Shown here: piece after piece, positions 44,363 through 56,620 of the stretch | How the letters are laid out: every line of letters starts with the position of its first letter | How positions within the stretch are numbered: position 1 is the stretch's first letter | NCBI GenBank assembly: GCA_024362935.1 | Contig: JANCRA010000115.1 | Coordinates: 558,001 to 622,000, forward strand | Source: Setophaga petechia | Lineage: Eukaryota > Chordata > Aves > Passeriformes > Parulidae | Direction of reading: 5' to 3' | Length of the DNA: 64,000 bases | Notes under the pieces: generated by a model | Database searches by the model: none | What the model saw: only the letters and a program-made list of their open reading frames with translations | Told to the model about the DNA's origin: nothing | Position numbers and translations under genes: made by a program

Positions 44363-45929
44363 TCAGATTTTGCCAGGAGGCATGATTTCTGAAGCCAGAT
44401 GATTCCACCTCAGATTAACTTATTGAAGATCTTTGCATGCAGAAACATTTCTTTGTTCTGGCAAACCCTCCCCAAGTTTTCTATTCACAAATCCTGACCC
44501 TTAGGAAAGCCAGCCAAGATTCTTTTGCGTTATCAGGTCAGAATGTTCAGGGCCCAATTATTTTAATAGTTACAACAAAAAATAAAAGGGGGAAAAAAAT
44601 AAAAAAGAACCTGACAATGCTTCAGAACACCAGTGAGAATAGAATTCAGGGACTTAACAAGTCACTCACTCTAACATCTGGCATGTTCTTTGGAGAAGAC
44701 TAAACACATGGAGAGTCTTGCTGCAAAAAGTCAATGGAGAGGAATGATAATTGCTCATTAGAATGCCTCCTCCACAGGTTATTTTTAACTTCCCCTACTC
44801 TTTCTAATCACGGTGCACGCATCAGATGCTCCTGAAAAGGGTCAGTGCTTGGGTTTCTCCTCTGCAGAGCACACTTGGAACAAAGCCCCTTAACCAAGCT
44901 GAGGCTGCACAGGCCGCACACGAGGCACCTGCTCTGGGTTCAGTGCCCGAGCAGGGGCCCAAACAAAACGGTCCCAAATCCCCTCAGCCAGCCCAAGGCA
45001 GAGTGTGTTCAGTCTGTGATGCAGATTGTCCTCCCTCAGCTTTAGGAGCAGAAACAGCCCCAGGTGCCCAAAGGCAGAGATGTGAGAGGGCAGCAGAGTC
45101 CCAAGGAGCTCAGCAGCAATAAAGCAGAAGCCACCAAGCGTCAGAGGAAGCAAAGCAGGTCTCTGTCCACTTTTGGAGGAGGAAAAATTCTGGCTGGGTT
45201 TTCCCAGGGTGTTTCACGTGATGCTTCCAAGCCTGCAGAGACAACTCAGCCCAGCCCTGCCCAAATGAACACACATCTTTTGGCTGAGCCCATCACCACA
45301 GCCCTGGGGCCTTTGTGAGGGACACAAAAACCATTTCCATGGGTCACCCCACTTCCTCCCAGCCTGGCTACGTGAAACTCCTCTCCTTTTTTTTGTTGTT
45401 TTGTTTTTAGTGGGGGTTCAGCAGAGCATTTGGAAAAAAGGGGGAGATTCTTTGTGGTGTAACATCAAAGGCTGCACACGAGGAATCTTGTTCTGAAGCC
45501 TCTCACCAGGAAAAGCCAAACGAATTAAAATCTCACATCAGACGCTTCGAAGACAGCAAAGACAACGGATCCAGAGGCACAGGGAAAGCTGAAAGCCAAC
45601 GGTTTATGGCCAAGACTGGGGAGGCTGTGTCCTTATTTAAGGCTTTTTAAAACAGCAAAAAGCTGTTTGAAGAGGAACTGAAGGACATGCTCATAATGGG
45701 CTGCAATTTGTTTGTTTATCTGTCTGTTTTTAATGAAGGAACCGCAGAGCCTACTGGAGAATATTCGAGTTTCACTTCTGTCACCGGCCCAGCCATTCTC
45801 TAAAAGCGCTGCCACCACATCAAACAGCTGCCGGAGCTCCCTGGGAATGGGCCTTAAAACACATTTCAGAGCCCTGAGGGAAGAGAGTGGCTGGACACAG
45901 CCCCTGGAATCCGCTGGAATGCAAATCCC
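44363..45929. other. Repeat-poor single-copy stretch
   Basis: No gene is recognised. The block 45470-45720 is repeat-free and motif-rich (gacgcttcgaagacagcaa, gctcataatgggctgc). No splice-bounded exon is seen. Confidence 0.4.
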
Positions 45930-46210
45930 CTTTCAGCAGCCAGCCCCGCGAGCATCCCGCGCTGCTCCTGCCCCAACCTGCCCCCAGACCACCCTGGGAG
46001 GGGAATCGCAGGAGGAGGGACCGGGGTCAGCCCTGGAAGGGCTTTGCAAGCCTTGATAAGCGGAGCGGGGCTGCCGTGAGCCGCCCACCCGCCTCGGCCG
46101 CGGGGATGCTGCTCCTGGGGCGGGGAGGGTGAGCGGCTCCATCCAACGGCTCCGGGCACAGCTGGGCCAAAGCAGGGCTGGGACAGGCAGGGGAAAGCCG
46201 GCAGAGCGAG
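45930..46210. promoter_or_regulatory. CpG-rich stretch with GC box
   Basis: High GC and CpG (ccccgcgagcatcccgcg, gccgtgagccgcccacccgc, cctcggccgcgggg) with an SP1-type ggggcgggg at 46117-46125. Resembles a small CpG island, but it abuts a 2.1-kb minisatellite and no transcript is recognised. Confidence 0.35.
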
Positions 46211-46254
46211 GTGCACCCAGCTCAGAGCCATGGAGGGTCTGCTGCCAGCTCCCC

Positions 46255-48360
46255 AAGGCGTGAAATCCACACCGTGCTCCTTTGGCCATTTCCCATCCCC
46301 AAAATCCACACCGTGCTCCTTTGGCCATTCCCTTCCCCAAAATCCACACCGTGCTCCTTGGCCATTTCCCTTCCCCAAAATCCACACTGCCCTCCTTTCA
46401 ACCTTTTCCTTCCCCAAATCCACACTGTGCTCCTTGGCCATTTCCCTTCCCCAAATCCACACTGTGCTCCTTGGCCATTTCCCTTCCCCAAAATCCACAC
46501 TGTGCTCCTTTGGCCATTTCCCTTCCCCAAATCCACACTGCCCTCCTTTCAACCTTTTCCTTCCCAAAATCCACACTGTGCTCCTTTTCTCCTTTTCCTT
46601 CCCAAAATCCACACTGTGCTCCTTTTCTCCTTTTCCTTCCCAAAATCCACACTGTGCTCCTTTTCTCCTTTTCCTTCCCCAATCCACACTGGCCTCCTTG
46701 GGCCCTTTTCCTTCCCCAAAAATCCACACTGCGCTCCTTTCACCTTTTTCCTTCCCAAAATCCACACTTCCCTCCGTTTGCCCTTCCCCAAAAATCCAGA
46801 CTGTGCTCCTTTTCCTTCCCTAAATCCACACCGTGCTCCTTTGGCCATTTCCCTTCCCCAAAATCCACACTGCCCTCCTTTCACCCTTTTCCTTCCCAAA
46901 ATCCTCACTGTGCTCCTTTCCTCTTTTTCCTTCCCAAAATCCACACTTCCCTCCTTTTGCCCTTCCCCAAAAATCCACACTGTTCTCCTTTTCTCCTTTT
47001 CCCTCCCCAAATCCACACTGTTCTCCTTTGGCCCTTTTCCTTCCCAAAATCCACACTGTGCTCTTTTGCTCTTTTCCTTCCCAAAATCCACACCATGCTC
47101 CTTTTGCCCTTTCTTTCCCAAAATCCATACTGCCCTCCTTTTGCCATTCCTCAAAAATCCACACTGCTCTCCTTTCCTCCTTTTCCTTCCCAAAATCCTC
47201 ACTGCCCTCCTTTTGCCCTTCCCCAAAATCCACACCATGCTCCTTTGGCCATTTTCCTTCCCTAAATCCACACTGTGCTCCTTTCAGCCTTTTCCTTCCC
47301 TAAATCTACACCATGCTCTTTTTGCCCTTCCCCAAATCCACACTGCTCCTTTGCCCTTTTCCTTCCAGCAGTCCACACTGTGCTCCTTTTGCCCTTCACC
47401 AAAATCCACACTGCCCTCCTTTTCTCTTTTTCCTTCCCAAAATCCACACTGTGCTTGCTCCTTTTGCCCTTTCCCTTCCCAAATCCACACTGTGCTCCTT
47501 TTCCTTCCCAAAATCCCCAGTGTGCTCTTTTGCTCTTTTCCTTCCCAAAATCCTCACTGCCCTCCTTTTGCCCTTCCCCAAAATCCACACCATGCTCCTT
47601 TAGCCATTTTCCTTCCCCAAATCCACACTGTGCTTGCTCCTTTTCTCCTTTTCCTTCCCAAAATCCCCAGTGTGCTCTTTTGCTCTTTTCCTTCCCAAAA
47701 TCCTCACTGTTCTCCTTTTGCCCTTCCCCAAAATCCACACTGTGCTCCTTTTGCCCTTTTCCTTCCCTAAATCCACACTGTGCTCCTTTCAGCCTTTTCC
47801 TTTCCTAAATCTCCACCATGCTCTTTTTGCCCTTCCCAAAATCCACACTGCTTCTTTGCCCTTTTCCTTCCAAAAAATCCACACTACACTGCTTTTGCCC
47901 TTTCCCTTTCCAAAAATCCTCACTGCCCTCCTTTTGCCCTTCCCCAAAAATCCACACTGTGCTCCTTTGGCCATTTTCCTTCCCTAAATCCACACTGTGT
48001 TCCTTTGGCCATTTTCCTTCTCAAAATCCACACTGTTCTCCTTTTCTCCTTTTCCTTCCCAAAATCCCCAGTGTGCTCTTTTGCCCTTTTCCTTCCCAAA
48101 ATCCACACTGTGCTCCTTTTGCCATTTTCCTTCCCGAAATCCACACTGTGCTCCTTTTCCTTCCCAAAATCCCCAGTGTGCTCTTTTGCCCTTTTCCTTC
48201 CCAAAATCCACACTGCCCTCCTTTTACCCTTTTCCTTCCCGAAATCCACACTGTGCTCCTTTTCTCCTTTTCCTTCCCCAAAAATCCACTTCATGCTCGT
48301 TTTCTCCTTTTCCTTCCCCAAAAATCCACTTCATGCTCCTTTTCTCCTTTCCCTTCCCCA
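46255..48360. repeat. 38-bp minisatellite, 2.1 kb, about 55 copies
   Basis: Units of the form aaaatccacactgtgctcct plus ttggccattttccttccc repeat with a 38-39 bp main period and many shortened 34-37 bp variants. Sub-types differ in the middle (ggccattt, gccctt, ctccttt) and are interleaved. Stops are rare in any plus-strand frame, producing long nonsense open frames (519 codons at 46211-47770). It is the largest array in the window. Confidence 0.96.
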
Positions 48361-48830
48361 CCTGGGACCCATCCCTGCTCCTCCAGCATCGCATCCTCCC
48401 CGAGCCCTGCTCAAGCCGCCCCGCAGTGCCCGCCTGGAATTCTTCACCTCCCGTCCGGGTCAAGTTTTCCTCCAAGGCCACTCGGACATTTCTGTGCCAT
48501 TTCCACAGTGCAACACTGACCTCCTGTGGCTGCGGCTCCCCAGCCCTGCCCCAGAGCGGCTCTTCCCCTCTCCCAGCCACATAATCCATATTTACATTAT
48601 TTTTTGGGTAAAAAAAAAGCCTGAAAAACTCGCCCCGTGCACATCTACTTGGGTTGTCTATCGGCAGAAAAAGGGTGAAGGGAAATGTGACTTTACTGGC
48701 ATCAATCTTGAAAGAAAAAGAAGTTTTAGGACATCAAATTTCCTGGTTTGTGTATCCCTACAAAACAAGGAGTGTGCTGTGCAGAGTTCTTGTGGAATTG
48801 CTACAAGCAGGTGGATTCCACCCCTGATAA
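48361..48830. other. Single-copy stretch after the minisatellite
   Basis: Unique sequence. 48580-48790 has a conserved-element look (cataatccatatttacatta). No gene is seen. Confidence 0.4.
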
Positions 48831-49095
48831 TTTGGTTTTTTCTCTTTTTTTTTTCTCTTTTTTTCCTCTTACCAGATTTCTGGTAATGAGGTTTTTGGTG
48901 TTTTGGGGGGGGGGGGGGTTTCTTTGTTTGGTTTGGTTTTTTGGTTTTGTTTTTGTTTGCTTGTTTGCTTTTATGGGGGTTTTTTGTTTGGTTTTTTGGG
49001 CTTTTTGTTTGGGTTTTTTTTTGTGTTTTTTGTTTGGTTTTTTGGGTTTTATTTTTGTTTGGTTGGGTGGGTTTTTTGTTTTTGTTTTTTCTTAA
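48831..49095. repeat. G/T-only low-complexity tract with G14
   Basis: The plus strand is almost entirely T and G (gtttggttttttggg-type strings), beginning with a T/C run and a 14-G homopolymer at 48905-48918. Strong strand asymmetry. Likely hard to sequence accurately. Confidence 0.9.
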
Positions 49096-49389
49096 ATTGA
49101 AGCAGAAATGGGATCTTGCCTGTGTTGGAAGTGGATCTTGGAGAAGTGAGGATGTTCAGGCATTCCCACATCCACCACCCTGAGCAGCACAGGGGGAAGC
49201 AGCTTCACCAGGATTTTGTGCTTGTCACAGCCCCCAGGTGTTTAAACCATTTCCACGGGGTGCTTTCCCTCCCTGCAAACTGGTGCTCTTAAACCAGAAG
49301 GAATGTGAAAATCCCTTCTGGGAGACAAAGGGAGATGGTCCAGGAGAAATCCTGCTGGGCTGTTCTGAGGCTCAGAGCACAGGAAAACT
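49096..49389. other. Single-copy spacer
   Basis: No feature recognised between the G/T tract and the 18-bp array. Confidence 0.45.
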
Positions 49390-49975
49390 GGGGATCCCAC
49401 AAGAACAAGGGATCCCACAAAAACAAGGGATCCCACAGAAAGAAGGGAGCCCAGAAAAACAAGGGAGCCCACAAGAACAAGGATTCCAGAAAAACAAGGG
49501 ATCCCACAAGAACAAGGAATCTCACAGAAATAAGGGATCCCATGAGAACAAGAGATCCCACAGAAACAGGAGATCCCACAGAAGCAAGGGATCCCACAAA
49601 AACAGGAGATCCCACAGAAGCAAGGGATCCCATAAAAACAAGGGGTCCCACAAAAACAGGAGATCCCACAAAAACATGGGATCCCACAGAAATAAGAGAT
49701 CCCATAAGAACAAGAGATCCCACAGAAGCAAGGGATCCCACAAAAACAGGAGATCCCACAGAAGCAAGGGATCCCACAAAAACAGGAGATCCCACAGAAG
49801 CAAGGGATCCCACAAAAACAGGAGATCCCACAGAAGCAAGGGATCCCACAAAAACAGGAGATCCCACAGAAGCAAGGGATCCCACAAAAACAGGAGATCC
49901 CACAGAAACAAGGGATCCCATAAAAACAAGGGATCCCACAGAATGAGGGATCCCACAAGAATTAGGGATCCCACC
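49390..49975. repeat. 18-bp minisatellite, about 32 copies, with 36-bp dimers
   Basis: ggatcccacaaaaacaag-type 18-mers repeat. From about 49560 to 49900 they are organised as alternating pairs (acaggagatcccacagaa then gcaagggatcccacaaaa), a 36-bp higher-order unit. Because 18 is a multiple of three, all plus-strand frames and several minus-strand frames stay open, giving Lys/Ser/His/Arg nonsense repeats. Confidence 0.96.
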
Positions 49976-50180
49976 ACAGATTCAAGTGGTTCTAAAAGGT
50001 AAAAACTTCCAAAATCTAACTCCTACTCCAAAAGTGTATCAGACACGTGCCTCAGATGTCCAAAATCCCAAGATGAGGAGGGCTCTGGGATCACCTCACA
50101 GGAGGAAACAGCAGATCTTCTGGGAATTTCTCCACTCAGGACTGTGACAAACCTGAGTACAGGGGTGCCCTGGGATGTTC

Positions 50181-50535
50181 AGCACATTCCCAGCAGCCCA
50201 GTCTGGCTCTCCACACAATCTCCAGATATCACCTGTTGCTGCTGCTTCCCCTGCTTCAAATAATCCAAGATTCTCTTTAAAATAACCCAGATTTAGAAGA
50301 TTTTTACCCTGAGCAGCAGCAACAAACAAACAGGAACTCAGCAGCAGCACATTCCCAGCTCCAGCAGCCCAGTCTGGCTCTCCACACAATCTCCAGGTAT
50401 CACCTGTTGCTGCTGCTTCCCCTAGCTTCAAATAATCCAAGATTCTCTTTAAAATAACCCAGATTTAGAAGATTTTTTCCCTGAGCAGCAGCAACAACAC
50501 TGCCTTAAAGTCAAACAGGAACTCAGCAGGGACCA
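50181..50535. repeat. Two-copy ~165-bp tandem duplication
   Basis: agcacattcccagc starts at 50181 and 50346. Both copies continue through agtctggctctccacacaat, ctccagatatcacctgttgc and ataacccagatttagaagat with few differences. Confidence 0.93.
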
Positions 50536-50726
50536 GCCCATCCCACAGAGGGAGATTTTACCTCTTGGGTGGCTCTAGGGGACCCCAAAACCCGTCAGGG
50601 TCCCCCAGATCTGGCTCGGGAGCTGCTCAGAGGGGACGGGCAGCCAGCACTGTCCCTTGCCATGGAAAGGACACTTGGACACTTTCCCTGTCGTGCCAGC
50701 AAGAGGGGCAGAGCCCTGCTGGCCTT
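50536..50726. other. Single-copy spacer
   Basis: Short unique stretch before the second 18-bp array. Confidence 0.45.
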
Positions 50727-51345
50727 GCCAGAAGCTGTTCATCACCAGAAGCTGTCCATCACCAGAGGCTGTCCATCACCAGAAGCTGTTCATCCCCAGA
50801 AGCTGTTCATCCCCAGAAGCTGTTCACCAGCCAGAAGCTGTCCATCACCAGAAGCTGTCCATCACCAGAGGCTGTCCATCACCAGAAGCTGTTCATCCCC
50901 AGAAGCTGTTCATCACCAGAAGCTGTCCATCACCAGAGGCTGTCCATCACCAGAGGCTGTCCATCACCAGAAGCTGTTCATCCCCAGAAGCTGTTCATCC
51001 CCAGAAGCTGTCCATCACCAGAAGCTGTCCATCACCAGAGGCTGTCCATCACCAGAAGCTGTTCACCAGCCAGAAGCTGTTCATCACCAGAAGCTGTTCA
51101 TCCCCAGAAGCTGTTCATCCCCAGAAGCTGTTCATCCCCAGAAGCTGTCCATCCCCAGAAGCTGTCCATCCCCAGAAGCTGTTCATCCCCAGAAGCTGTG
51201 CATCACCAGAAGCTGTTCATCACCAGAGGCTGTTCATCCCCAGAAGCTGTTCATCCCCAGAAGCTGCTCATCCCCAGAAGCTGTTCATCACCAGAAGCTG
51301 TCCATCCCCAGAAGCTGTCCATCACCAGAGGCTGTTCACCAGCCG
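50727..51345. repeat. 18-bp minisatellite, about 34 copies
   Basis: Units agaagctgttcatcccc and agaagctgtccatcacc (18 bp with the joining c) alternate irregularly, with occasional agaggctg and caccagcc variants. It is unrelated in sequence to the 18-bp array 750 bp upstream, but has the same unit length. All three plus-strand frames are open across the whole array. Confidence 0.96.
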
Positions 51346-51894
51346 GGCTCTGCCCCTGCTCAGAACAGGGGCTCCTGCTGAGCTGAGCATTCTCAGCTGC
51401 ATTTCCATCCCAGCTGCCCCCGTCCTGCCCCTTGTAGGGCTGTAAATGATGCATGACCCTGCTGGGCCTTCTGCCTGGGCACAGGAGCCCTCCCACAGCA
51501 GGGGAATTGGAATCTAGGTTAAACACACTTGGCACTGCAGCCAGCTCCTTAAAGCAGATGTAAAAGACTTTTTCTTTTTTTTCTGTTTCTTTTTTTGGTC
51601 ACTTCTCATTAGATTTTTGTGATGAGATCTCCTGCCAGGCTGGAGGTGTGAGATCACAGCAGACAAAAACAAGGGATCCCACAGATCCCTTGAGAGACAC
51701 AGATCCACACAGAGACACCTCTGTGTGCTTCACAGGCTCCTTCTCCCACAGCTTTCAGCCATTTGTACATTTATTTTCCAGAGTTTATCAGGGAAAATCC
51801 ATAGCAGTCACATGGGAGGTGAAACTGGCAGGAAACCTGAGTGCACATTTCATTATCCTGAACGTCTGAGCCTTAACTGGACAGGTTGGAGCTC
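51346..51894. other. Single-copy stretch, no gene seen
   Basis: Contains a T-rich run at about 51569-51597. Nothing else is recognised. Confidence 0.45.
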
Positions 51895-52968
51895 CAGAAA
51901 ATCATTATATATCATGATATATACTATATAATGTAATATAATACTATATCATATCATATCATATCATATCCCTTAAGAACATGGAGTCAGATTCTTCAAT
52001 TCCTTCAATTCACCAATTACAATAAATAAATTATATATTATATAATTATTATATTATTTTATGTTATTATATATTATATATCATGTAGTTATAATATATA
52101 TTATATATATTAAATCAAATATAAGAATAAATTAGTCTTTTAAGAACATGCAGTCATATCCATAAATTCCTTCAATTCATCAATTATAATAAATTATATA
52201 TTATATAATTATTACATTATTTTATATGATTGTATATTATATATCATATAATTATAATATATAACATATATTCTATAAATATATTAAATCAAATATAATA
52301 ATAAATTAGCCTTTTAAGAACATGGAGTGAGATCCATCAATTCCTTCAATTCATCAATTATAATAAATAAATTATATATTATATAATTATTATATTATTT
52401 TATATGATTAAATATTATATATCATGTAGTTATAATATATATTCTATAAATATATTAAATCAAATATAAGAATAAATTAGTCTTTTAAGAACATGGAGTC
52501 AGATTTAATTCATCAATTATAATAAATAAATTATATAATATATAATTATTATATAATTATATAATATAATAAAATATAATCATATAATATACATTATATA
52601 ATTATATATAAAATTATATAATATATTATACGTATATTATATGTAATATATATAATTATATATTATATATATAATTATATAATATAATATAATTATATAT
52701 ATAATATAATTATATAATTATAATATATAATTATATATTATAATATATATTTAATTATATAATATAATTATATAATATAATATATTAATTATATAATATA
52801 TAATTATATAATATATAATATAATATATATAATATATAATTATATAATATACATTATATTATATAATTATATAATATAATATACATTATATAAATGCATT
52901 AAATCAAATTATAATAATAAATTAGCCTTTTAAGAACATGGAGTCAGATCCATCAATTCCTTCCACCC
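51895..52968. repeat. ~170-bp tandem repeat with expanded AT interior
   Basis: ttaagaacatggagtcagat-type starts at about 51973, 52140, 52314, 52485 and 52930. The first four are 168-174 bp apart. The last interval is about 445 bp because the AT portion (ttatataatta strings) has expanded to roughly 400 bp. Each unit carries attccttcaattcatcaatt and aaatcaaatataagaataaa. An (atatc)n run at 51945-51970 precedes the first copy. Confidence 0.92.
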
Positions 52969-53094
52969 ACCCACCCCCCCACTGGCACCTCTGGGCTCCA
53001 GATGTGCAGCTCCGCCCTCCCAGATGTGCATTTTGGGTGTGGGAGGGCCGAGGGGATGCTGGATGTGCTGTGGGTGTCCTGTGGGCACAGGTGG

Positions 53095-54420
53095 TCCTTG
53101 CACATGGGAATTACCTCCTGCCTTGTCTTCAGGAGCAAGGGAGGCATCCAGGCATTTTTCAGGCATTTTTCAGGCATTTTTCAGGCATTTTCAGGCATTT
53201 TCAGGCATTTTTCAGGCATTTTCAGGCATTTTCAGGCATTTTTCAGGCATTTTTCAGGCATTTTTCAGGCATTTTCAGGCATTTTTCAGGCATTTTTCAG
53301 GCATTTTCAGGCATTTTTTACCTTCTATCCATGAGTTTTACCAACTCCATGACCCTCCCATGATGCCATTTTGAAACAGAAGTAATTCAGAGCCCTCGTG
53401 GCTTCTCCCTCAATCCTGAACTTCTCAGGAGGCCCCAAACCACCCTGTTCCACCTGTCCTTGGCCATAAGGTGCCAGCACATGGGAATTACCTTCTGCCT
53501 TGCCTTCAGGAGCAGGGAAGGCATCCAGGCATTTTTCAGGCATTTTTCAGGCATTTTTCAGGCATTTTCCAGGCATTTTTTACATTCTCTCCATGATTTT
53601 TACCAACTTGGTGTTCCTCCAATGATGCCATTTCAGAAGTAATTCAGACCCCTTGTGGCTTCTCCTTCTATCCTGAATTTCTTAGGAGGCCCCAAACCAC
53701 CCTGTTCCACCTTCCCTTGGCCATAAGGTGCCAGCACATGGGAATTACCTTCTGCCTTGCCTTCAGGAGCAGGGGAGGCATCCAGGCATTTTCCAGGCAT
53801 TTTCCAGGCATTCTTTACCTTCTCTCCATGATTTTTACCAACCCAGTGTCCCTCCAATGGTGCCATTTCGAACCAGAAGTAATTCAGACCCCTCATGGCT
53901 TCTCCCCCAGTTCTGAACTTCTCAGGAGGCCCCAAACCACCCTGTCCCACCTTCCCTTGGCCATAAGGTGCCAGCCAGCACATTGGGGAAGGCATACAGG
54001 CATTTTCCAGCCATTTTCCAAGCATTTTTTGCCTTCCATCCATGATTTTTACCAACCCCATGATCCTACAATGATGACATTTCAAACCAGAAGTAATTCG
54101 GAGCCCTCGTGGCTTCTCCCTCAATCCTGAACTCTCAGGAGGCCCCAAACCACCCTGTTCCACCTGCCCTTGGCCATGAGGTGCCAGCCAGCACATCACC
54201 AAAGGCATCCAGGCATTTTTCAGGCATTTTTCAGGCATTTTCAGGCATTTTTTACCTTCCATCCATGATTTTTACCAACTCGGTGTCCCTCCAATGGTGC
54301 CATTTCAAACCAGAAGTAGTTCAGACCCCTCGTGGCTTCTTCCCCAATCCTGAACTCTCAGGAGGCCCCAAACCATCCTGTTCCACCTGCCCTTGGCCAT
54401 AAGGTGCCAGCACTGCCAAA
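53095..54420. repeat. Nested array: 11-12-bp repeats inside ~210-260-bp units
   Basis: The outer unit contains cagcacatgggaattacctt, caggagcaggggaggcatcc, gatttttaccaac and ggaggccccaaaccaccctg (the last near 53430, 53685, 53927, 54139 and 54361). Within each, caggcattttt or caggcatttt is itself tandem, with about 15 copies in the first unit and 2-4 in later ones. Outer length varies mainly through the number of inner copies. Confidence 0.94.
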
Positions 54421-54880
54421 ATTTCCAGGACAAATTTTCCTCCCGTGGATCAAGTCCTCAAGGGTTCCTGGAATTCAGGTGCCTCGAGTGTTTGCCATCA
54501 GCAGTTTATCCAAGGCAGCCTGATTATTAAAGCTTTTCCACGAGCAAGGGCTCTCATTATGAAGCAGGCAGCAACAACTCATCAATCTTGGGCAAAAGAT
54601 AATTAATCAGCACCCAGAGCCGTTTTTGCAAATATAAAGCCTGGTTGAAACAAACCAAAATAAGAGGGGGGAAGAGGGGGGCAGCCATGACAGAGCTGTT
54701 GGCACTTGCCAACTCCTCTTGATTAAACTTATTTTCACCTCCAGGTGCATACACAGGATGAGTTTTGTTAATTAAACCTGCCAGTCACCTCATTATGCAT
54801 TCAATTAAAAAAAGCCTGATGCCTTGATTTTATGCAGCTGGCAGGCTGAGCAGTGACAGGCAGTGCTGTTAGAGTGCCCA
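54421..54880. other. Array fragment then candidate conserved element
   Basis: 54426-54470 matches part of the downstream higher-order repeat (ttccaggacaaattttcctc). From about 54545 to 54840 the sequence is repeat-free with AT cores in mixed context (agataattaatcagcaccc, cattatgcattcaattaaa), the look of a developmental conserved element. Conservation is untested. Confidence 0.35.
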
Positions 54881-54881
54881 A

Positions 54882-56620
54882 CTTCTGATGGGGAGGGGAG
54901 CAGACACTCCAAAACATGGCCAAGTGCAAGGTTTGCTAATTGGAAACCCTCTTTTTTATTTATTTTTTAATATTTTTTGTGGGTCTAACACATGGGTTGC
55001 TTATCAGGCAGTGGAGGTGCAGGCAGAGAGTGGCAGAGTGTGCTCATCTCATTTGGAAACCCATGAAAGATGCTGGGCATATTCATGACAGGCTCTGGCA
55101 CGGTTAAGGGGTGAGGAGAGTGGCACAAATATTTGTCACAAATATTCCAGGTTTTCCAGGACAAATTTTCCTCCCATGGATCAAGTCCTCCACAGCCCTG
55201 CTGTGCCAGGGCTCCTCATGGGGTAAAACAGCAGCAATTGTTCTGGGGTGTCACCAGCCAGGCCCAGCTTCTGATGGGGAGGGGAGCAGAGACACTCCAA
55301 AATACAGCCAAGTGCAAGGTTTGCTAATTGGAAACCCTCCTTTTTATTTATTTTTTAATATTTTTTGTGGGTCTAATGCATGGGTTGTTTATCAGGCAGT
55401 GGAGGTGCAGGCAGAGGGTGGCAGAGTGTGCTCATCTCATTTGGAAAGCCATGAAAGATGCTGGGAATATTCATGGCAGGCTCTGGCACGGTTAAGGGAT
55501 GAGCAGAGTGGCACAAATATTCGTCACAAATATTCCAGGTTTTCATCCTGCCAGCCCAGCCCTGCTCCTCATGGGGTAAACCAGCAGCAATTGTTCTGGG
55601 GTGTCACCAGCCAGGCCCAACTTCTGATGGGGAGAGGAGCAGAGACACTCCAAAATACAACCAAGTGCAAGGTTTGCTAATTGGAAACCCTCTTTTTAAT
55701 TTATTTTTTAATTTTTTTTGTGGGTCTAATGGATGGGTTGTTTATCAGGCAGTGGAGGTGCAGGCAGAGAGTGGCAGAGTGTGCTCATCTCATTTGGAAA
55801 GCCATGAAAGGTGCTGGGAATATTCATGACAGGCTCTGGCAAGGTTAAGGGATGAGGAGAGTGGCACAAATATTTGTCACAAGTACTCCAGGTTTTCCAG
55901 GACAAATTTTCCTCCCATGGATCAAGTCCTCCACAGCCCTGCTGTGCCAGGGCTCCTCATGGGGTAAACCAGCAGCAATTGTTCTGGGGTGTCACCAGCC
56001 AGGCCCAACTTCTGATGGGGAGGGGAGCAGAGACACTCCAAAATACAACCAAGTGCAAGGTTTGCTAATTGGAAACCCTCTTTTAAAATTTTTTTTAATA
56101 TTTTTTGTGGGTCTAATGCATGGGTTGTTTATCAGGCAGTGGAGGTGCAGGCAGAGGGTGGCAGAGTGTGCTCATCTCATTTGGAAAGCCATGAAAGATG
56201 CTGGGAATATTCATGACAGGCTCTGGCAAGGTTAAGGGATGAGGAGAGTGGCACAAATATTTGTCACAAATATTCCAGGTTTTCATCCTGTCAGCCCCAG
56301 CCCTGCTCCTCATGGGGTAAACCAGCAGCAATTGTTCTGGGGTGTCACCAGCCAGACCCAGCTTCTGATGGGGAGAGGAGCAGAGACACTCCAAAGCATG
56401 GCCAAGTGCAAGGTTTGCTAACTGGAAACCCTCTTTTTAATTTTTTTAAAATTTTTTTTGTGGGTCTAACGGATGGGTTGTTTATCAGGCAGTGGAGGTG
56501 CAGGCAGAGAGTGGCAGAGTGTGCTCATCTCATTTGGAAAGCCATGAAAGATGCTGGGAATATTCATGACAGGCTCTGGCAAGGTTAAGGGATGAGCAGA
56601 GTGGCACCTAGATGCCATGG
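54882..56620 (+). repeat. Higher-order repeat of alternating ~387- and 353-bp units
   Basis: cttctgatgggga starts at 54882, 55268, 55621, 56009 and 56362, with intervals 386, 353, 388 and 353. The long type contains gacaaattttcctcccatgg and atcaagtcctccacagcc; the short type has tttcatcctgccagcc or a close variant there. The strict A-B-A-B order means the amplified unit is a ~740-bp dimer. All units share aaggtttgctaattggaaac and ggcagtggaggtgcaggcag. Confidence 0.95.

Noticed and set aside
46211..47770. 519-codon plus-strand open frame (and similar frames at 46282-47265 and 47780-48886)
   Set aside because: These are translations of the 38-bp minisatellite. Several frames on both strands are equally open, and there is no non-repetitive domain.
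49238..50002. 254-codon Lys/Ser/His/Arg-rich frame
   Set aside because: Translation of the 18-bp minisatellite. Other frames and the minus strand are open too.
50565..51386. 273-codon plus-strand frame and two parallel frames
   Set aside because: All three frames across the second 18-bp array are open, so openness carries no evidence of coding.
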